From an uncultured Collinsella sp. (GTDB lineage Bacteria > Actinomycetota > Coriobacteriia > Coriobacteriales > Coriobacteriaceae): DNA of 53,227 nt. Below are positions 16,633 to 26,119 of this stretch, piece after piece (the stretch's first letter is position 1; every line of letters begins with the position of its first letter). The translations under genes and the position numbers were made by a program. Where the stretch lies: positions 1 through 53,227 of the forward strand of contig UQWK01000007.1 in the NCBI GenBank assembly GCA_900544725.1. Reading direction: 5' to 3'. Under the pieces are notes generated by a model, which was not told the DNA's origin, did no database searches, and saw only the letters and a program-made list of their open reading frames with translations.

Positions 16633-17469
16633 CTACTCACTCCCCTTCTCGTCGTTGGTGACGGGAATAAAGCCCGCCTCGCGAATCTGCTTGTCCATCT
16701 TTTCGGACGTCACGTAGTCGATGTAATCCTGCGCCTGCTGCGAAGGCGCACCCTTCACAAAGAAGTAAAGGTCGCGCGAGATGGGATAGCCGCCGCTCGC
16801 GACCGTCTTCTCGGATGCCTCGACATGATTGACCGAGACGGCCTTGACCGAGGTCTTGGCGTTGAGGCTATCGACGAAGCCCAGCGAAATGTAGCCGATG
16901 GCCCCGCGCGAACGAGATACCACGTCACGCACCTGGCCCGTGCCCGAAAGAACGGCCGAGCGGCGATCGAAGGAGGTGCCGTCCATCACGATGGTGCGGA
17001 AGGCCTCACGCGTGCCGGACGCCTCGTCTCGGTTGATGACCTGGATCTTCAGGTCCTCTCCGCCAACTTCCTTCCAGTTGGTGATCTTGCCGGCGTAAAT
17101 ATCGCGGAGCTGCTCGGTCGAGAGGTTATCGACGGGGTTGTCGTCGTTCACGATGACTGCAATGCCGTCGTGTGCGATTACGATCGGGGTCAGGCCCAAA
17201 TCCTGCTCGTCGGCATTGAGGCCACGAGACGAACTAGCGATGTCGGCGGTGCCGGCGCTAACAGCTTCGATGCCAGCAGATGAGCCAAGGCCGGAGACGA
17301 GCACGTCGATGCCGGTCTCCTCTTTAAAGCCCTCGGCCGCGATCTCGGCAATGGGAAGGCACGTCGTAGAGCCGGCAACGGTGATGGAAGAGGTAGAAGA
17401 TCCCGAGGAGCAGGCGCACAGCGTGAGCGTGAGCACTGCTGCACTCAGGACCGATGCGATCTTTCTCAT
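16633..17469 (-). CDS. pstS: Phosphate-binding lipoprotein PstS
   Basis: 278 residues. A lipoprotein signal (MRKIASVLSAAVLTLTLCAC) ends in a lipobox LCAC, so the mature protein starts at Cys and is anchored outside. Phosphate-binding loops ITVAGSTTCLPIAE, SGLGSSAGIEAV and RDEASGTREAF match the PstS family. ATG 17469 overlaps the stop of pgeF as ATGA, showing translational coupling. A longer reading starting upstream would run inside pgeF and is rejected. Confidence 0.95.
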   Translation of the reverse strand: MRKIASVLSAAVLTLTLCACSSGSSTSSITVAGSTTCLPIAEIAAEGFKEETGIDVLVSGLGSSAGIEAVSAGTADIASSSRGLNADEQDLGLTPIVIAHDGIAVIVNDDNPVDNLSTEQLRDIYAGKITNWKEVGGEDLKIQVINRDEASGTREAFRTIVMDGTSFDRRSAVLSGTGQVRDVVSRSRGAIGYISLGFVDSLNAKTSVKAVSVNHVEASEKTVASGGYPISRDLYFFVKGAPSQQAQDYIDYVTSEKMDKQIREAGFIPVTNDEKGSE

Positions 17470-18266
17470 AGCATCACGCCGATCGCAGCATGGCGCCCAC
17501 AGGTGCCGCCCTCGTTGCGGTAGGAATAAAAGCGGTCGTTCTGACGAACGGTGGAAAGTTTGGTGTCCACAATGCCGTTCACATCGACACCGGCATCCAC
17601 CAGCGCCTCGCGAATGGCGGCGGAAAGATCGAGCATGCGAGAAGCAGTAGCATCGATGCACGAGAACTCGGCAGCAAAGCGATCCATAAGTTCTTGGGAC
17701 ACCTCATACTCGTCGCCCAGGATATGGGGCCCAATATAGGCAGAGATGTCCTCCGGCGTGCAGTCAGCCGCCTCACAAAGCGCCTGGCAGGCTTTGGCGG
17801 AAATACGCGCAATCGTGCCCTTCCAGCCAGAATGCACCACGGCAAAGCCGCCGGGAGCCACCAGCACCACGGGAACACAATCGGCAAAGCAGAGCATCAC
17901 GGGCACCTCATGGGCCGTACAGACGAGGGCATCACAGCCCTCGGCAATCTGCTCACGAATGTTCTCGAGATCATCGGCACCGTTCGAGGTCACCGTCACG
18001 ACGTGGTCACCATGTACTTGATTGGGCACGAGCAGATTATGCTCGCACTCAGCGGCGCCCATGGCTTCGAGCGCTCGACGACGATTTTCTTGAACGGCAA
18101 AGGGGTCATCGCCTACATGCGAGCCCAGATTGAGTGAGGAGTACGCATCTTCGGAAACACCGCCGGTGCGCTCGGTAAAGGCAAAACGAACATCGGTCGT
18201 CGAACCCTCCACCAACGTAACTCCATCATGGTCGACACGCGAAACGTTGTCCGCACGTGCTGCCAT
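17466..18266 (-). CDS. pgeF: Peptidoglycan editing factor PgeF (YfiH/DUF152, polyphenol-oxidase-like)
   Basis: 266 residues. LVPNQVHGDHVVTV, MLCFADCVPVVLV and GFAVVHSGWKGTIARI provide the conserved His/Cys/His metal or active-site residues; the end SYRNEGGTCGRHAAIG is the family C-terminus. In Escherichia coli the homologue removes miscoupled muropeptide precursors. AGGAGG 8 nt upstream fixes ATG 18266. It normally lies between ftsZ and yggS; here its stop overlaps pstS. A TATAAA at 18318-18323 (minus strand) is a candidate -10 for the pgeF-pst operon. Confidence 0.93.
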   Translation of the reverse strand: MAARADNVSRVDHDGVTLVEGSTTDVRFAFTERTGGVSEDAYSSLNLGSHVGDDPFAVQENRRRALEAMGAAECEHNLLVPNQVHGDHVVTVTSNGADDLENIREQIAEGCDALVCTAHEVPVMLCFADCVPVVLVAPGGFAVVHSGWKGTIARISAKACQALCEAADCTPEDISAYIGPHILGDEYEVSQELMDRFAAEFSCIDATASRMLDLSAAIREALVDAGVDVNGIVDTKLSTVRQNDRFYSYRNEGGTCGRHAAIGVML

Positions 18267-18293
18267 ACTAAAGCCTCCTATTACAACAAGTAC

Positions 18294-18323
18294 CGCGGCG
18301 TCGCCGCGCAGTCCGTGTTTATA
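18294..18323 (-). promoter_or_regulatory. Candidate promoter and leader hairpin for pgeF-pstSCAB-phoU
   Basis: Minus-strand TATAAA (18318-18323) is a plausible -10; the -35 is poor. Between it and the pgeF start lies a CGCGGC-GAC-GCCGCG hairpin. Because pstS is coupled to pgeF and has no promoter gap, this is the only obvious promoter for the phosphate operon. No recognisable Pho box was seen. Confidence 0.4.
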
Positions 18324-18419
18324 CGGCTGTCATACTTCTTTAAAAGGATACCCGCAGCGGTAGGGACCAAACGTAAAGGGAACGTAAGGAGATTGGAGGC
18401 TTTCGTTTACAAACGAGAA

Positions 18420-18453
18420 CAAAAAGGGCGCATCCATACGGACGCGCCCCTGT
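18420..18453 (-). terminator. Terminator of ftsZ
   Basis: Minus strand GGGCGCGTCC-GTAT-GGATGCGCCC followed by TTTTTGTT, about 25 nt after the ftsZ stop. Confidence 0.9.
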
Positions 18454-18475
18454 GCAAAACAATGCGAAGAACGAC

Positions 18476-19630
18476 TTAGAAGCTGCCGCGCTTGAGGAAG
18501 TCGGGAAGCTCAAACTGATCGTTGCCAAAGTTGGGCAGCTCGGTACCGCCGACGTTGCGAGTCGGGGCAGCCTGAGCGGGGCTGGCAGCCGGAGCGGTGC
18601 GCTGCGGCTCAGCGGAAGCAGCGGCCTTGCTCTGGGACTGCTGAGCAGCGAAGAGCTCGTCCTGACGGTTGACGTTGGAGTCGGAGAAGCCCGTAGCGAT
18701 AACGGTGATGCGCACCTGGTCGCCCAGGGACTCGTCAACAACGGTACCGAAGATGATGTTGGCCTCGGGGTCGACGGCATTGGCGACAACGTCGGCGGCG
18801 TCGCTGATCTCCTGGATGCCCAGGTCCTTGGAGCCGGCGATGGAAAGCAGGACGCGCGTGGCGCCATCGATGGAGCTCTCGAGCAGCGGACTGGAGATAG
18901 CCTGCTGAGCAGCGTCGACGGCACGGGTATCCCCAGAAGCGGTACCAATGCCCATCATGGCGGTACCGGCCTGCTTCATGATGGTCTTAACATCGGCGAA
19001 GTCCAGATTGATGATACCCGGGACGGTAATGAGGTCGGTGATGCCCTGGGTGCCCTGGGAAAGGACACCATCGGCAATCGCGAACGCCTCGAGCATCGTG
19101 GTCTTCTTCTCGGCGATGTCGAGCAGCTTGTCGTTAGGGATAACGATCATGGTGTCGACGCAATCGGAGAGGGTCTTGATGCCCTCCTCGGCGCTCTTCT
19201 TGCGCTTGCGACCCTCGAAGGTGAAGGGCTTGGTCACGACGGCGACGGTCAGCGCGCCGACCTCGTTCATCGCGATATCGGCAACGATGGGAGCGGCGCC
19301 GGTACCGGTACCACCACCCTCGCCGCAGGTGATGAACACCATGTCGGCGCCAGCGAGCGCCTCGGCGATATCGTCGCGGGACTCATCGGCAGCCTTGCGG
19401 CCAACCTCGGGGTTGGCGCCGGCGCCCAGGCCGCGGGTAAGGTCGGTGCCGATGTGCACCTTGATATCGGCATCAGAGATCGCGAGCGCCTGAGCATCGG
19501 TGTTGATGGCAACAAACTCGACGCCGCGGATGCCCTCTTCGATCATTCGATTGACCGCGTTGGTACCGCCGCCGCCGACGCCGACCACCTTAATGACGGC
19601 AAGGTAGTTGTTGATCTCTGTCTCGTGCAT
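18476..19630 (-). CDS. ftsZ: Cell division GTPase FtsZ
   Basis: 384 residues. The GTP-binding T-loops are intact: VGVGGGGTNAVNRMI near the N-terminus and FITCGEGGGTGTGAAP (tubulin signature, ~residues 95-110); FADVKTIM is the T7 synergy-loop region. A disordered Gln/Ala/Pro linker leads to the C-terminal peptide DQFELPDFLKRGSF, which binds SepF or other anchors. Start 19630 has GGAGG 6 nt upstream. It has its own terminator and a 199-bp AT-rich upstream gap, so it is probably also transcribed independently of ftsQ. Confidence 0.98.
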   Translation of the reverse strand: MHETEINNYLAVIKVVGVGGGGTNAVNRMIEEGIRGVEFVAINTDAQALAISDADIKVHIGTDLTRGLGAGANPEVGRKAADESRDDIAEALAGADMVFITCGEGGGTGTGAAPIVADIAMNEVGALTVAVVTKPFTFEGRKRKKSAEEGIKTLSDCVDTMIVIPNDKLLDIAEKKTTMLEAFAIADGVLSQGTQGITDLITVPGIINLDFADVKTIMKQAGTAMMGIGTASGDTRAVDAAQQAISSPLLESSIDGATRVLLSIAGSKDLGIQEISDAADVVANAVDPEANIIFGTVVDESLGDQVRITVIATGFSDSNVNRQDELFAAQQSQSKAAASAEPQRTAPAASPAQAAPTRNVGGTELPNFGNDQFELPDFLKRGSF

Positions 19631-19686
19631 GTCGGTCCTCCGAACAAAGGTTATAGCCATAGCATGGGTTGACCCCTGCGCACATT

Positions 19687-19700
19687 AACCTTCAGGTTGA
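19687..19700. promoter_or_regulatory. AACCTTCAGGTTGA motif upstream of ftsZ
   Basis: A 14-nt motif 57-70 nt upstream of the ftsZ start. A copy with one difference (AACCTTCAAGTTGA) lies upstream of mraZ at 34219-34232 in the same orientation. The 199-bp gap between ftsQ and ftsZ that holds it is AT-rich and likely contains the ftsZ promoter, but no clear -35/-10 pair could be assigned. Confidence 0.3.
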
Positions 19701-19829
19701 AAGTAAATGCAAAGGTAAACCGTATTATGTTTGCACATTATGAACGTTTCAGTCAAATAAATGACCGTGAAAACCAAACAAACCAGATAAACGGCGTGGC
19801 ATGGCCCCTCAACAAAGCCATTTAGTATG

Positions 19830-21095
19830 CTAGGCGGTCGGTGCGTTCCTAAACGTGTAGTTGCCCGGAGAGCGCACATTGATATAGGTTACGCCCTCTA
19901 CCTGCGAAAGCAGCTTGGTCACGATGCGTTCTTTCTTGGCGATATCATCCGAATCGCCCAGCGACACCTCGACGCCGTTGTCGAGATTTGCCGAGATAGC
20001 CTCAACAGAAGGCGTGGAAATATCCTTCACCTGGTCCAAGAACTCGCTCGAAAAACCTCGTGCGTAATCCAGGCCGGCCTTGACGGCCTTGGAGCTCACC
20101 GCCCGACCCGAAACCGGTGCGACATCGGCCGAGACGTCAGTCAACAGCACGGCGCCGTAGTGCTTGGCAAGCGCCAGGGCCGCATCGATGCCGGTCAGGG
20201 TGTTGGCGCCCTCCCCCGATGTAATGACGTTCCCCTGGTCGTCCACCTCGACAGACGTCGACAGCGGAGCGATCCAGGTGTCATCGTCTCCGATAGCCCA
20301 GGCAAGGTCGTCGGAGCTGATATACGCAATGGCGATAACTTTGCGCTCCGTCGGCGTGATGATAAGCGTATGGGGAAACTGGCGCTGGACATCCACGCCC
20401 GAGACCCACGGGTTTTGCTTGAGGCCCTCGGTGATCCGATCGGGATCCACGTTAAAGAGCGACGTGTTCTCGGGAAGACTGGTGAGCTGCATGGCGTCGT
20501 GCTTGGTCACATGCTCGCTGCCATGAATCTGAATATCGGTGGCGGCGAACAGGCCAGAGTTGATGACGACGATGGCAACAATGGCAAGTACGGCCACGGC
20601 TGCCAGGATGCCGCCCGCGATCTTGCCCTTACCCTTCATGGCAGAAGCGGCGTCGGTCGTCTTGTTTGCCATGGCACCCAGTGATGACAGAGGATTGATG
20701 CCTTTTTTTGCCGAAGACGCCTTGGCGGCGGGTACCGATGTCAGTGAACGCGGCTTAGCGCCAGCCAACGTACGGCCGGCATGCGGCGCACGAGTTCCCA
20801 GCGAAGGCTTGGGCGTCGCCATGGGTCGGGAGGTCTTGGTGCCCATCGCCGGTTTGGGCGTCACCGAAGGACGCGGAGCCGGACGGCTCGTCTTTTTAGA
20901 AGTGGGGCGTCCTCCCAGCTGCGAGCCGACGACCGGGCGCTTGGCAGGACGAACGGACCCAACAGACTTGGAGGGCATGGCGGGCTTATGTTGAGGCTGG
21001 GCAGGTGCGCCGGAACGCCCTCCGGCGCGGCGGAAGGTTGGTTTCGATGCTCTAGAAGCCGAGGAATTTAACTTCCGGTCTGAGCTCGATGCCAT
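19830..21095 (-). CDS. ftsQ: Cell division protein FtsQ/DivIB with long basic N-terminal tail
   Basis: 421 residues. A cytoplasmic tail of about 160 residues rich in Lys/Arg/Pro/Ser precedes one membrane helix (GGILAAVAVLAIVAIVVINS), the POTRA domain (IQIHGSEHVTKHDAMQL, NPWVSGVDVQRQFPHTL) and a beta domain. FtsQ links early and late division proteins. The tail is much longer than the roughly 25 residues of Escherichia coli FtsQ. The start overlaps the end of murB by 44 nt, with GGAGG close upstream. Confidence 0.93.
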   Translation of the reverse strand: MASSSDRKLNSSASRASKPTFRRAGGRSGAPAQPQHKPAMPSKSVGSVRPAKRPVVGSQLGGRPTSKKTSRPAPRPSVTPKPAMGTKTSRPMATPKPSLGTRAPHAGRTLAGAKPRSLTSVPAAKASSAKKGINPLSSLGAMANKTTDAASAMKGKGKIAGGILAAVAVLAIVAIVVINSGLFAATDIQIHGSEHVTKHDAMQLTSLPENTSLFNVDPDRITEGLKQNPWVSGVDVQRQFPHTLIITPTERKVIAIAYISSDDLAWAIGDDDTWIAPLSTSVEVDDQGNVITSGEGANTLTGIDAALALAKHYGAVLLTDVSADVAPVSGRAVSSKAVKAGLDYARGFSSEFLDQVKDISTPSVEAISANLDNGVEVSLGDSDDIAKKERIVTKLLSQVEGVTYINVRSPGNYTFRNAPTA

Positions 21096-21963
21096 ACGCC
21101 TCCCTCACCTTTCCGTGCACATGCCTGATAACCGCGGCCACGTCATCGGCCGAGGCGGTTCCGTTATTAACGATAAAATTAGCGTGTACGGGCGAAACTT
21201 CCGCACCGCCAACCGAAAAACCCTTTAATCCACAATCCTCAATCAACTTGCCCACGCTTGCATCGGACGGGTTGCGAAAGACCGATCCGCAGGATGCACG
21301 GCCCATGGGCTGCGTGCGCTTGCGGCGCGTCAGGTACCGCTCCATGCGCTCGCGAATGTCGGCCTTGGGCGCGGGCTTGAGTTTAAGCACGCACTCGAGA
21401 ATGATCTCATTACGCGGCAAGCTGCACTCGCGATACCCCCAAGCGATCTCGGACCCTGCATAGTGCTTAATACCGGACGCCGGATCAAACGTGACCACGT
21501 CCTCGATAAGGGAACCGATCCACTCGTTCCGCGTACCTGCGTTCATGGACACGGCGCCGCCGACCGAACCGGGAATACCGACCGCGAACTCAAGGCCCGA
21601 AAGCCCGCGCGACAAGGCGTCGTTGACCAAACGCGCGAACATCACGCCCGCACCAACGGTCAGCGTGCAGCCGTCCTCGGCAACAACCGTGCGCTGAAAC
21701 TCACGTCCCAGCGAAATAACGGCGCCGCGATAACCGGCATCGGCAACAAGCAGATTGGACCCCTTGCCGATAATCACCCACGGCACCTGCTCGCGGTCGA
21801 GCACCGCCACGGCGCGACGCAGGGCATGGTAGCTATGGCACGTCACAAAGAGGTCGGCCTTGCCACCGATACGATAGCTTGTATGGCGTGCAAGACGTTC
21901 GTCCTCGACCACGTCCGTGTCGATCATGCCCGAAAGCGCCATGACGGCGTTAAAGAGACCCAT
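21052..21963 (-). CDS. murB: UDP-N-acetylenolpyruvoylglucosamine reductase MurB
   Basis: 303 residues, type II MurB. FAD-binding segments HTSYRIGGKADLFVT, VIIGKGSNLLVAD and FAVGIPGSVGGAVSMNAG are present; the catalytic Ser lies in ASCGSVFRNP, and Glu in the ELRPEVKFLG end. Makes UDP-MurNAc. Its 3' end overlaps ftsQ, and it starts 5 nt after murC. Confidence 0.96.
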   Translation of the reverse strand: MGLFNAVMALSGMIDTDVVEDERLARHTSYRIGGKADLFVTCHSYHALRRAVAVLDREQVPWVIIGKGSNLLVADAGYRGAVISLGREFQRTVVAEDGCTLTVGAGVMFARLVNDALSRGLSGLEFAVGIPGSVGGAVSMNAGTRNEWIGSLIEDVVTFDPASGIKHYAGSEIAWGYRECSLPRNEIILECVLKLKPAPKADIRERMERYLTRRKRTQPMGRASCGSVFRNPSDASVGKLIEDCGLKGFSVGGAEVSPVHANFIVNNGTASADDVAAVIRHVHGKVREAYGIELRPEVKFLGF

Positions 21964-21968
21964 AGAGG

Positions 21969-23387
21969 TTAAGCGTCTTTCTTGGCAGTCAGATACTCAA
22001 TGAACTCGGGACCGACGGTCGTAACGTCGCCGGCACCCATGGTGAGCAGCAGGTCGCCCTCGCCCACGAGTTTCTCAAGCTCCTGGTTGAGCTCAAGACG
22101 GCTGGAGCAGTACACGACCTCCTTGCCGGGGTGCTTGGCGCGAACGGTATCTGCGAGCATCTTGGAGGTAACACCCGGAATCGGCATCTCGCCGGCGGAA
22201 AACACATCGATCAGCAGCAGCTTATCGGCGTTGGCAAAGGCATCGGCAAAGTCATCGCACAGAGCCTGCAGGCGCGAATAGCGGTGCGGTTGGAACACGA
22301 CATCGACATGTTTGTAGCCCAGCGAAGAGGCGGCAGCGAGCGTTGCCTTGATCTCGGTGGGATGATGGCCGTAATCGTCAACCACCGTGATGCCGTCGAT
22401 ATCGCCCACGTGGGTAAAGCGACGACGGACGCCCTCAAAACTCGAAAGTGCCTTAGCGGCGGCGTCGATATCGAGGCCCAGAACATGGGCGACGGTCAAA
22501 ACGGCCGTGGCGTTGAGCATGTTGTGACGACCGGGGTTGCTCTTAATCTCGACAGCGTGCTCGGTGCCGTCCTCAAAGCGAACGATAAAGTCGCTCTGGA
22601 TGCCCTTGACATCCGGATGCACGCAGACGATGTCGTTGTTCTCGGCAAAGCCATAGGAAAGCACATGACGGCCCGTCGACTTGGCGAGCTCGACCAGATG
22701 CGGGTCCTCGCCGCAAACGATGACGGTGCCGTCCTCGCCCACCAGCCCCATGAACTTGGCAAAGGTGGCCTCGATCTCCTCGATGCCCGAGTAGTGATCG
22801 AGATGGTCGGCCTCGACGTTGGTCACGATGACCACATTGGGGTTCAGGAACAGGAACGAGCTGTCGGACTCGTCGGCCTCGGCGACAAAGTAGTCACCCG
22901 AGCCGTTCTTGCCATTGGTGTCGTAGCCCTCGACGATGCCGCCGATCAAAAAGCTGGGGTCCAGACCCATGCGATCGAGCATCGTGGCACACATCGAAGA
23001 CGTCGTGGTCTTGCCGTGCGTGCCGGCAACGGCGATGGTGGTGTAGCCGTGGCCCAGGGCCGAGAGCATCTTGGCACGGGGCCACACGGGAATACCGAGC
23101 TCGCGGGCACGCACGAGCTCGGGGTTGGACTCGGGAATTGCGGTGGAGACCACGACCACGTCGGGCTTGACCTCGTCAATCGTCGCAGCCTCGTGGCCCA
23201 CGTGGACCTTCACGCCGGCGCGGGTAAGCTGGCGAATATAGCGCGACGTCTTAAGGTCGGAGCCGGTAACGGTATAACCGCGCTCGTGCAGGACGAGGGC
23301 GATGCCGCTCATGCCGGCGCCACCGATACCGATAAAGTGGGCGCTCTTGAACTCGGGCGCGGAGGTTGCAGTCTGGGAATCAGCCAT
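21969..23387 (-). CDS. murC: UDP-N-acetylmuramate-L-alanine ligase MurC
   Basis: 472 residues. The N-terminal FIGIGGAGMSGIALVL binds UDP; the ATP loop VAGTHGKTTTSSM is near residue 120; the Mur-ligase C domain has VVDDYGHHPTEIKATL and VFQPHRYSRL. Adds L-alanine to UDP-MurNAc. Start 23387 (MADSQ) is preferred; AAGGAG is 11 nt upstream, while a GTG nine codons earlier has this Shine-Dalgarno inside its own reading frame. Confidence 0.97.
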   Translation of the reverse strand: MADSQTATSAPEFKSAHFIGIGGAGMSGIALVLHERGYTVTGSDLKTSRYIRQLTRAGVKVHVGHEAATIDEVKPDVVVVSTAIPESNPELVRARELGIPVWPRAKMLSALGHGYTTIAVAGTHGKTTTSSMCATMLDRMGLDPSFLIGGIVEGYDTNGKNGSGDYFVAEADESDSSFLFLNPNVVIVTNVEADHLDHYSGIEEIEATFAKFMGLVGEDGTVIVCGEDPHLVELAKSTGRHVLSYGFAENNDIVCVHPDVKGIQSDFIVRFEDGTEHAVEIKSNPGRHNMLNATAVLTVAHVLGLDIDAAAKALSSFEGVRRRFTHVGDIDGITVVDDYGHHPTEIKATLAAASSLGYKHVDVVFQPHRYSRLQALCDDFADAFANADKLLLIDVFSAGEMPIPGVTSKMLADTVRAKHPGKEVVYCSSRLELNQELEKLVGEGDLLLTMGAGDVTTVGPEFIEYLTAKKDA

Positions 23388-23484
23388 GTGCTCGTGTACT
23401 CCTTGCGTAAACACTGCCTGTAACCCGTTAACTGTACCGCACCTACCGCATCAGCGCGAGGGCGACCGGCGATATCCCGTCTAA

Positions 23485-24600
23485 CTAACGCAATCCCTCT
23501 ACCGCGTCGGCCAAAAGTGCGGCGGCACGGTCCTGGGCCAAGCCACGCGCCGCCTGATGCATGGCATCACGCGCCGCAGCGTCATCAATCAGGTGCAGCA
23601 GCTCGTCGGCAAAGGCGGGGGCATCGATATCGGCATCGGCGCAGAGCACGCCGGCACCGGCATCGACCAGGTAACGCGCATTCGTAGTCTGGTGATCGGC
23701 CGTGGCGTGCGGGTACGGCACGAGTACCGAGGGCACGGCAAGCGCGGCGATCTCGGCCACGCTCGAGGCACCGGAACGCGAGAGCACCAGATCGGCCGCA
23801 GCCAGCATATCGCCCATGTTGTCGATATAGGGCTGGACACGATAGCGCTGCGCCTCCTCGGGCGTCAGCGCCAAAGCGCGCTCGGTCTCCTCAAAGCCGT
23901 CGGCACCCGTCGAATGCAAAATGTAGAGATTCTCGCGGGTCAGCAGCTCACCCTTGAGCGAGGCAACGCGCTCGTTGAGATGCTGTGCACCAAGTGAACC
24001 GCCAAAGACGAGCAGAAGCGTCGCATCCTCGGGCACGCCGAGCGTCTTGCGACCGCGGGTGCGATCGCCCTCGATCACCGAACGACGCACAGGATTGCCC
24101 GTCATGAGCACATGGTCGGGGTCGCCCTCACGCTCAAAGACCGTGCGGGCCGCAGGTACCGAAATGCACACGCGGGCGGCATGCGAGTTCATCATCTTAT
24201 TGGCCAGACCCGGAACAGAGTTCTGCTCGTGCAGCAGATACGGAACGCCGGCGTCCTTGCACCAACCCAGCAGCGGGACCTCAACGTAAGCACCAAAGCC
24301 GATAGCGGCATCGGGCTTACCGACCTTCGAGAAGTGACTGGCAAGCGCACGCTTCGCCTTGTTGACGCGCCACAGCGAGGTCAGCGCCGTCCAGGGACGG
24401 GAGCGATCGAAGCCCGTAACTGTGATGGGCACAAAATCGAATCCGGCCTCGGGAACCAGACGACCCTCGAGCTTGCGCGATTGGCCCACGAACACAACGT
24501 GATGACCGCGGTCACGCAGCTCCTCGGCCAAGGCGAGCGCGGGGTTGATATGTCCTGCCGTGCCGCCAGCTGCAATAGCAACGGTCATCTTATCGGTCAT
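23485..24600 (-). CDS. murG: UDP-GlcNAc:lipid I N-acetylglucosaminyltransferase MurG
   Basis: 371 residues, GT28 glycosyltransferase. VAIAAGGTAGHINPALALAEEL is the N-terminal lipid-side motif; LLVFGGSLGAQHLNE and SRSGASSVAEIAALAVPSVL are the nucleotide-sugar binding parts. Makes lipid II at the inner membrane face. The start overlaps the ftsW stop by 11 nt, with AGGGA 6 nt ahead of the ATG. Confidence 0.97.
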   Translation of the reverse strand: MTDKMTVAIAAGGTAGHINPALALAEELRDRGHHVVFVGQSRKLEGRLVPEAGFDFVPITVTGFDRSRPWTALTSLWRVNKAKRALASHFSKVGKPDAAIGFGAYVEVPLLGWCKDAGVPYLLHEQNSVPGLANKMMNSHAARVCISVPAARTVFEREGDPDHVLMTGNPVRRSVIEGDRTRGRKTLGVPEDATLLLVFGGSLGAQHLNERVASLKGELLTRENLYILHSTGADGFEETERALALTPEEAQRYRVQPYIDNMGDMLAAADLVLSRSGASSVAEIAALAVPSVLVPYPHATADHQTTNARYLVDAGAGVLCADADIDAPAFADELLHLIDDAAARDAMHQAARGLAQDRAAALLADAVEGLR

Positions 24601-26110
24601 GGTAATCCCTTCGTACACGCGGCCCCTGGTCATCGGTGCGCAAACGCGCCGACGGGTCCGAATTCAAATCGATTCGATTATATCCGCCGCCCGCATTGCG
24701 AGGAGTGGGGCGCTGCGGACGACCTTGCGGCGCTGTTCGCTGACGCGGACGGGCCGCCGGCTCGGTCGCAGAGCCATCCAGAACGGTAAAGCCGTTACGC
24801 GAAGATCGCTCGCCGCGCACATGGGGCACGCCGGCGGTACTCTCATCCATAACGGCAAAGCTCTCGCGGCGACGGTCGTACTCATCGCGACGGGCGCTCT
24901 CATACGAAACGCGCAGGATCAGACCGGCAAGCATAAGCGACACAATAATCGACGAGCCGCCGTAGCTAATAAACGGCAGCGGCTTACCCGTCATGGGAAA
25001 CACATTGAGAATGCCCAGCGCGTTGATCAAAAACTGCACCGCAAGGATGACCGCGGAACCCGATGCCATAAGTGCTCCGCGACGATCGGTCGCCTGCTCA
25101 GCAATGCGAAACGCCGAGTAAATCAGCATCGCAAACAGCAAGAAGAACAGCACGGTTCCGATAAAGCCAACTTCCTCGCCGATAATAGCCAAGATGTAGT
25201 CGTTGTGCGCCTCGGGCAAATACGAGTACTTCATGGTGGAGTTGCCGATACCACGGCCGAACAGGCCGCCCGAGGCAAACGCCATGATGGCAAGCGTGGC
25301 CTGATAGCCGTCACCATATTCGTCTGCCCAAGGATTCCAAGCAACCTGGACACGCGTCATACGATACGGCTCGGCGATAAGGGCAATCGCAATGACGGCG
25401 ATGCCGGCAACAACCGTCCAAACGATATATTTGGGGTCCAATCCCGCAAACAACGCCATGCATATGAGGGTCAACAAAATGATCAGAACGGTACCGAAAT
25501 CGGGCTGAACAAAGATCAGGAAGAGCGAAATTCCCAGGTAGCCGCCCATCTTGCGAAGAAACTCGTTGATGTTGCCGCCGGGCGAAAAGATACGGTCGAG
25601 CATGATTGCCGAATACGCGATGGCGAACGGCTTTAAAAACTCAGACGGCTGAAACTGAATACCGGCGATGTTGAGCCAACGCGTGGCGCCACGACTGCCG
25701 CTACCCATAAAGAACACCAGAACCAGTAGCCCTATCATGCCCATGAGGAAGATCCTGAGCACGTCTTCCCCAAACCAACTGTCCGGTAAGATGCGCACGA
25801 TGGCAACCATAGCCAGCACGCCAACTCCGGCAAACGCGGCCTGTCGAAATAGGAAAAACGTCGCCGAACCGTTCTCGTGCAGCGCCTCGACCGAAGATGC
25901 CGAGTACACCATCAGCAAGCCGAAGCAAACCAAGCTAAACAGGCAGGCCATAAATATCAAACGGGGGCGCATGATGCGGGCGGGGACGCCGGCAATATAG
26001 CGCTCACCGAACGTCTGCCCGCCGCATCCGGAACGCGTCGTGCTACGCAGCGAGGAAGCACGGTCCGAGTCGGGCCTCCTCATATCACTTCGGGGGCTCT
26101 CCTCTCTCAC
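24590..26110 (-). CDS. ftsW: Septal glycosyltransferase FtsW (SEDS family)
   Basis: About 506 residues with ten membrane helices. SEDS motifs: VYSASSVEAL, RGATRWLNIAGIQFQPSEFLK, PEAHNDYILAIIGEEVGFIG and GKPLPFISYGGSSIIV. Polymerises lipid II with its PBP partner, here FtsI. It has a polar N-terminal tail of about 45 residues and a long Arg/Pro-rich C-terminal tail of about 100 residues. Start uncertain: GTG 26110 has AGGGG 6 nt upstream, the site overlapping the murD stop; ATG 26083 has no close ribosome site. Confidence 0.94.
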   Translation of the reverse strand: MREESPRSDMRRPDSDRASSLRSTTRSGCGGQTFGERYIAGVPARIMRPRLIFMACLFSLVCFGLLMVYSASSVEALHENGSATFFLFRQAAFAGVGVLAMVAIVRILPDSWFGEDVLRIFLMGMIGLLVLVFFMGSGSRGATRWLNIAGIQFQPSEFLKPFAIAYSAIMLDRIFSPGGNINEFLRKMGGYLGISLFLIFVQPDFGTVLIILLTLICMALFAGLDPKYIVWTVVAGIAVIAIALIAEPYRMTRVQVAWNPWADEYGDGYQATLAIMAFASGGLFGRGIGNSTMKYSYLPEAHNDYILAIIGEEVGFIGTVLFFLLFAMLIYSAFRIAEQATDRRGALMASGSAVILAVQFLINALGILNVFPMTGKPLPFISYGGSSIIVSLMLAGLILRVSYESARRDEYDRRRESFAVMDESTAGVPHVRGERSSRNGFTVLDGSATEPAARPRQRTAPQGRPQRPTPRNAGGGYNRIDLNSDPSARLRTDDQGPRVRRDYHDR

Positions 26111-26119
26111 CGGCAACCC

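Noticed and set aside
18267..18475. Pho box upstream of the pst operon
   Set aside because: No tandem 7-mers of the PhoB/PhoP type could be found in the gap; only a -10-like TATAAA and a hairpin are visible.
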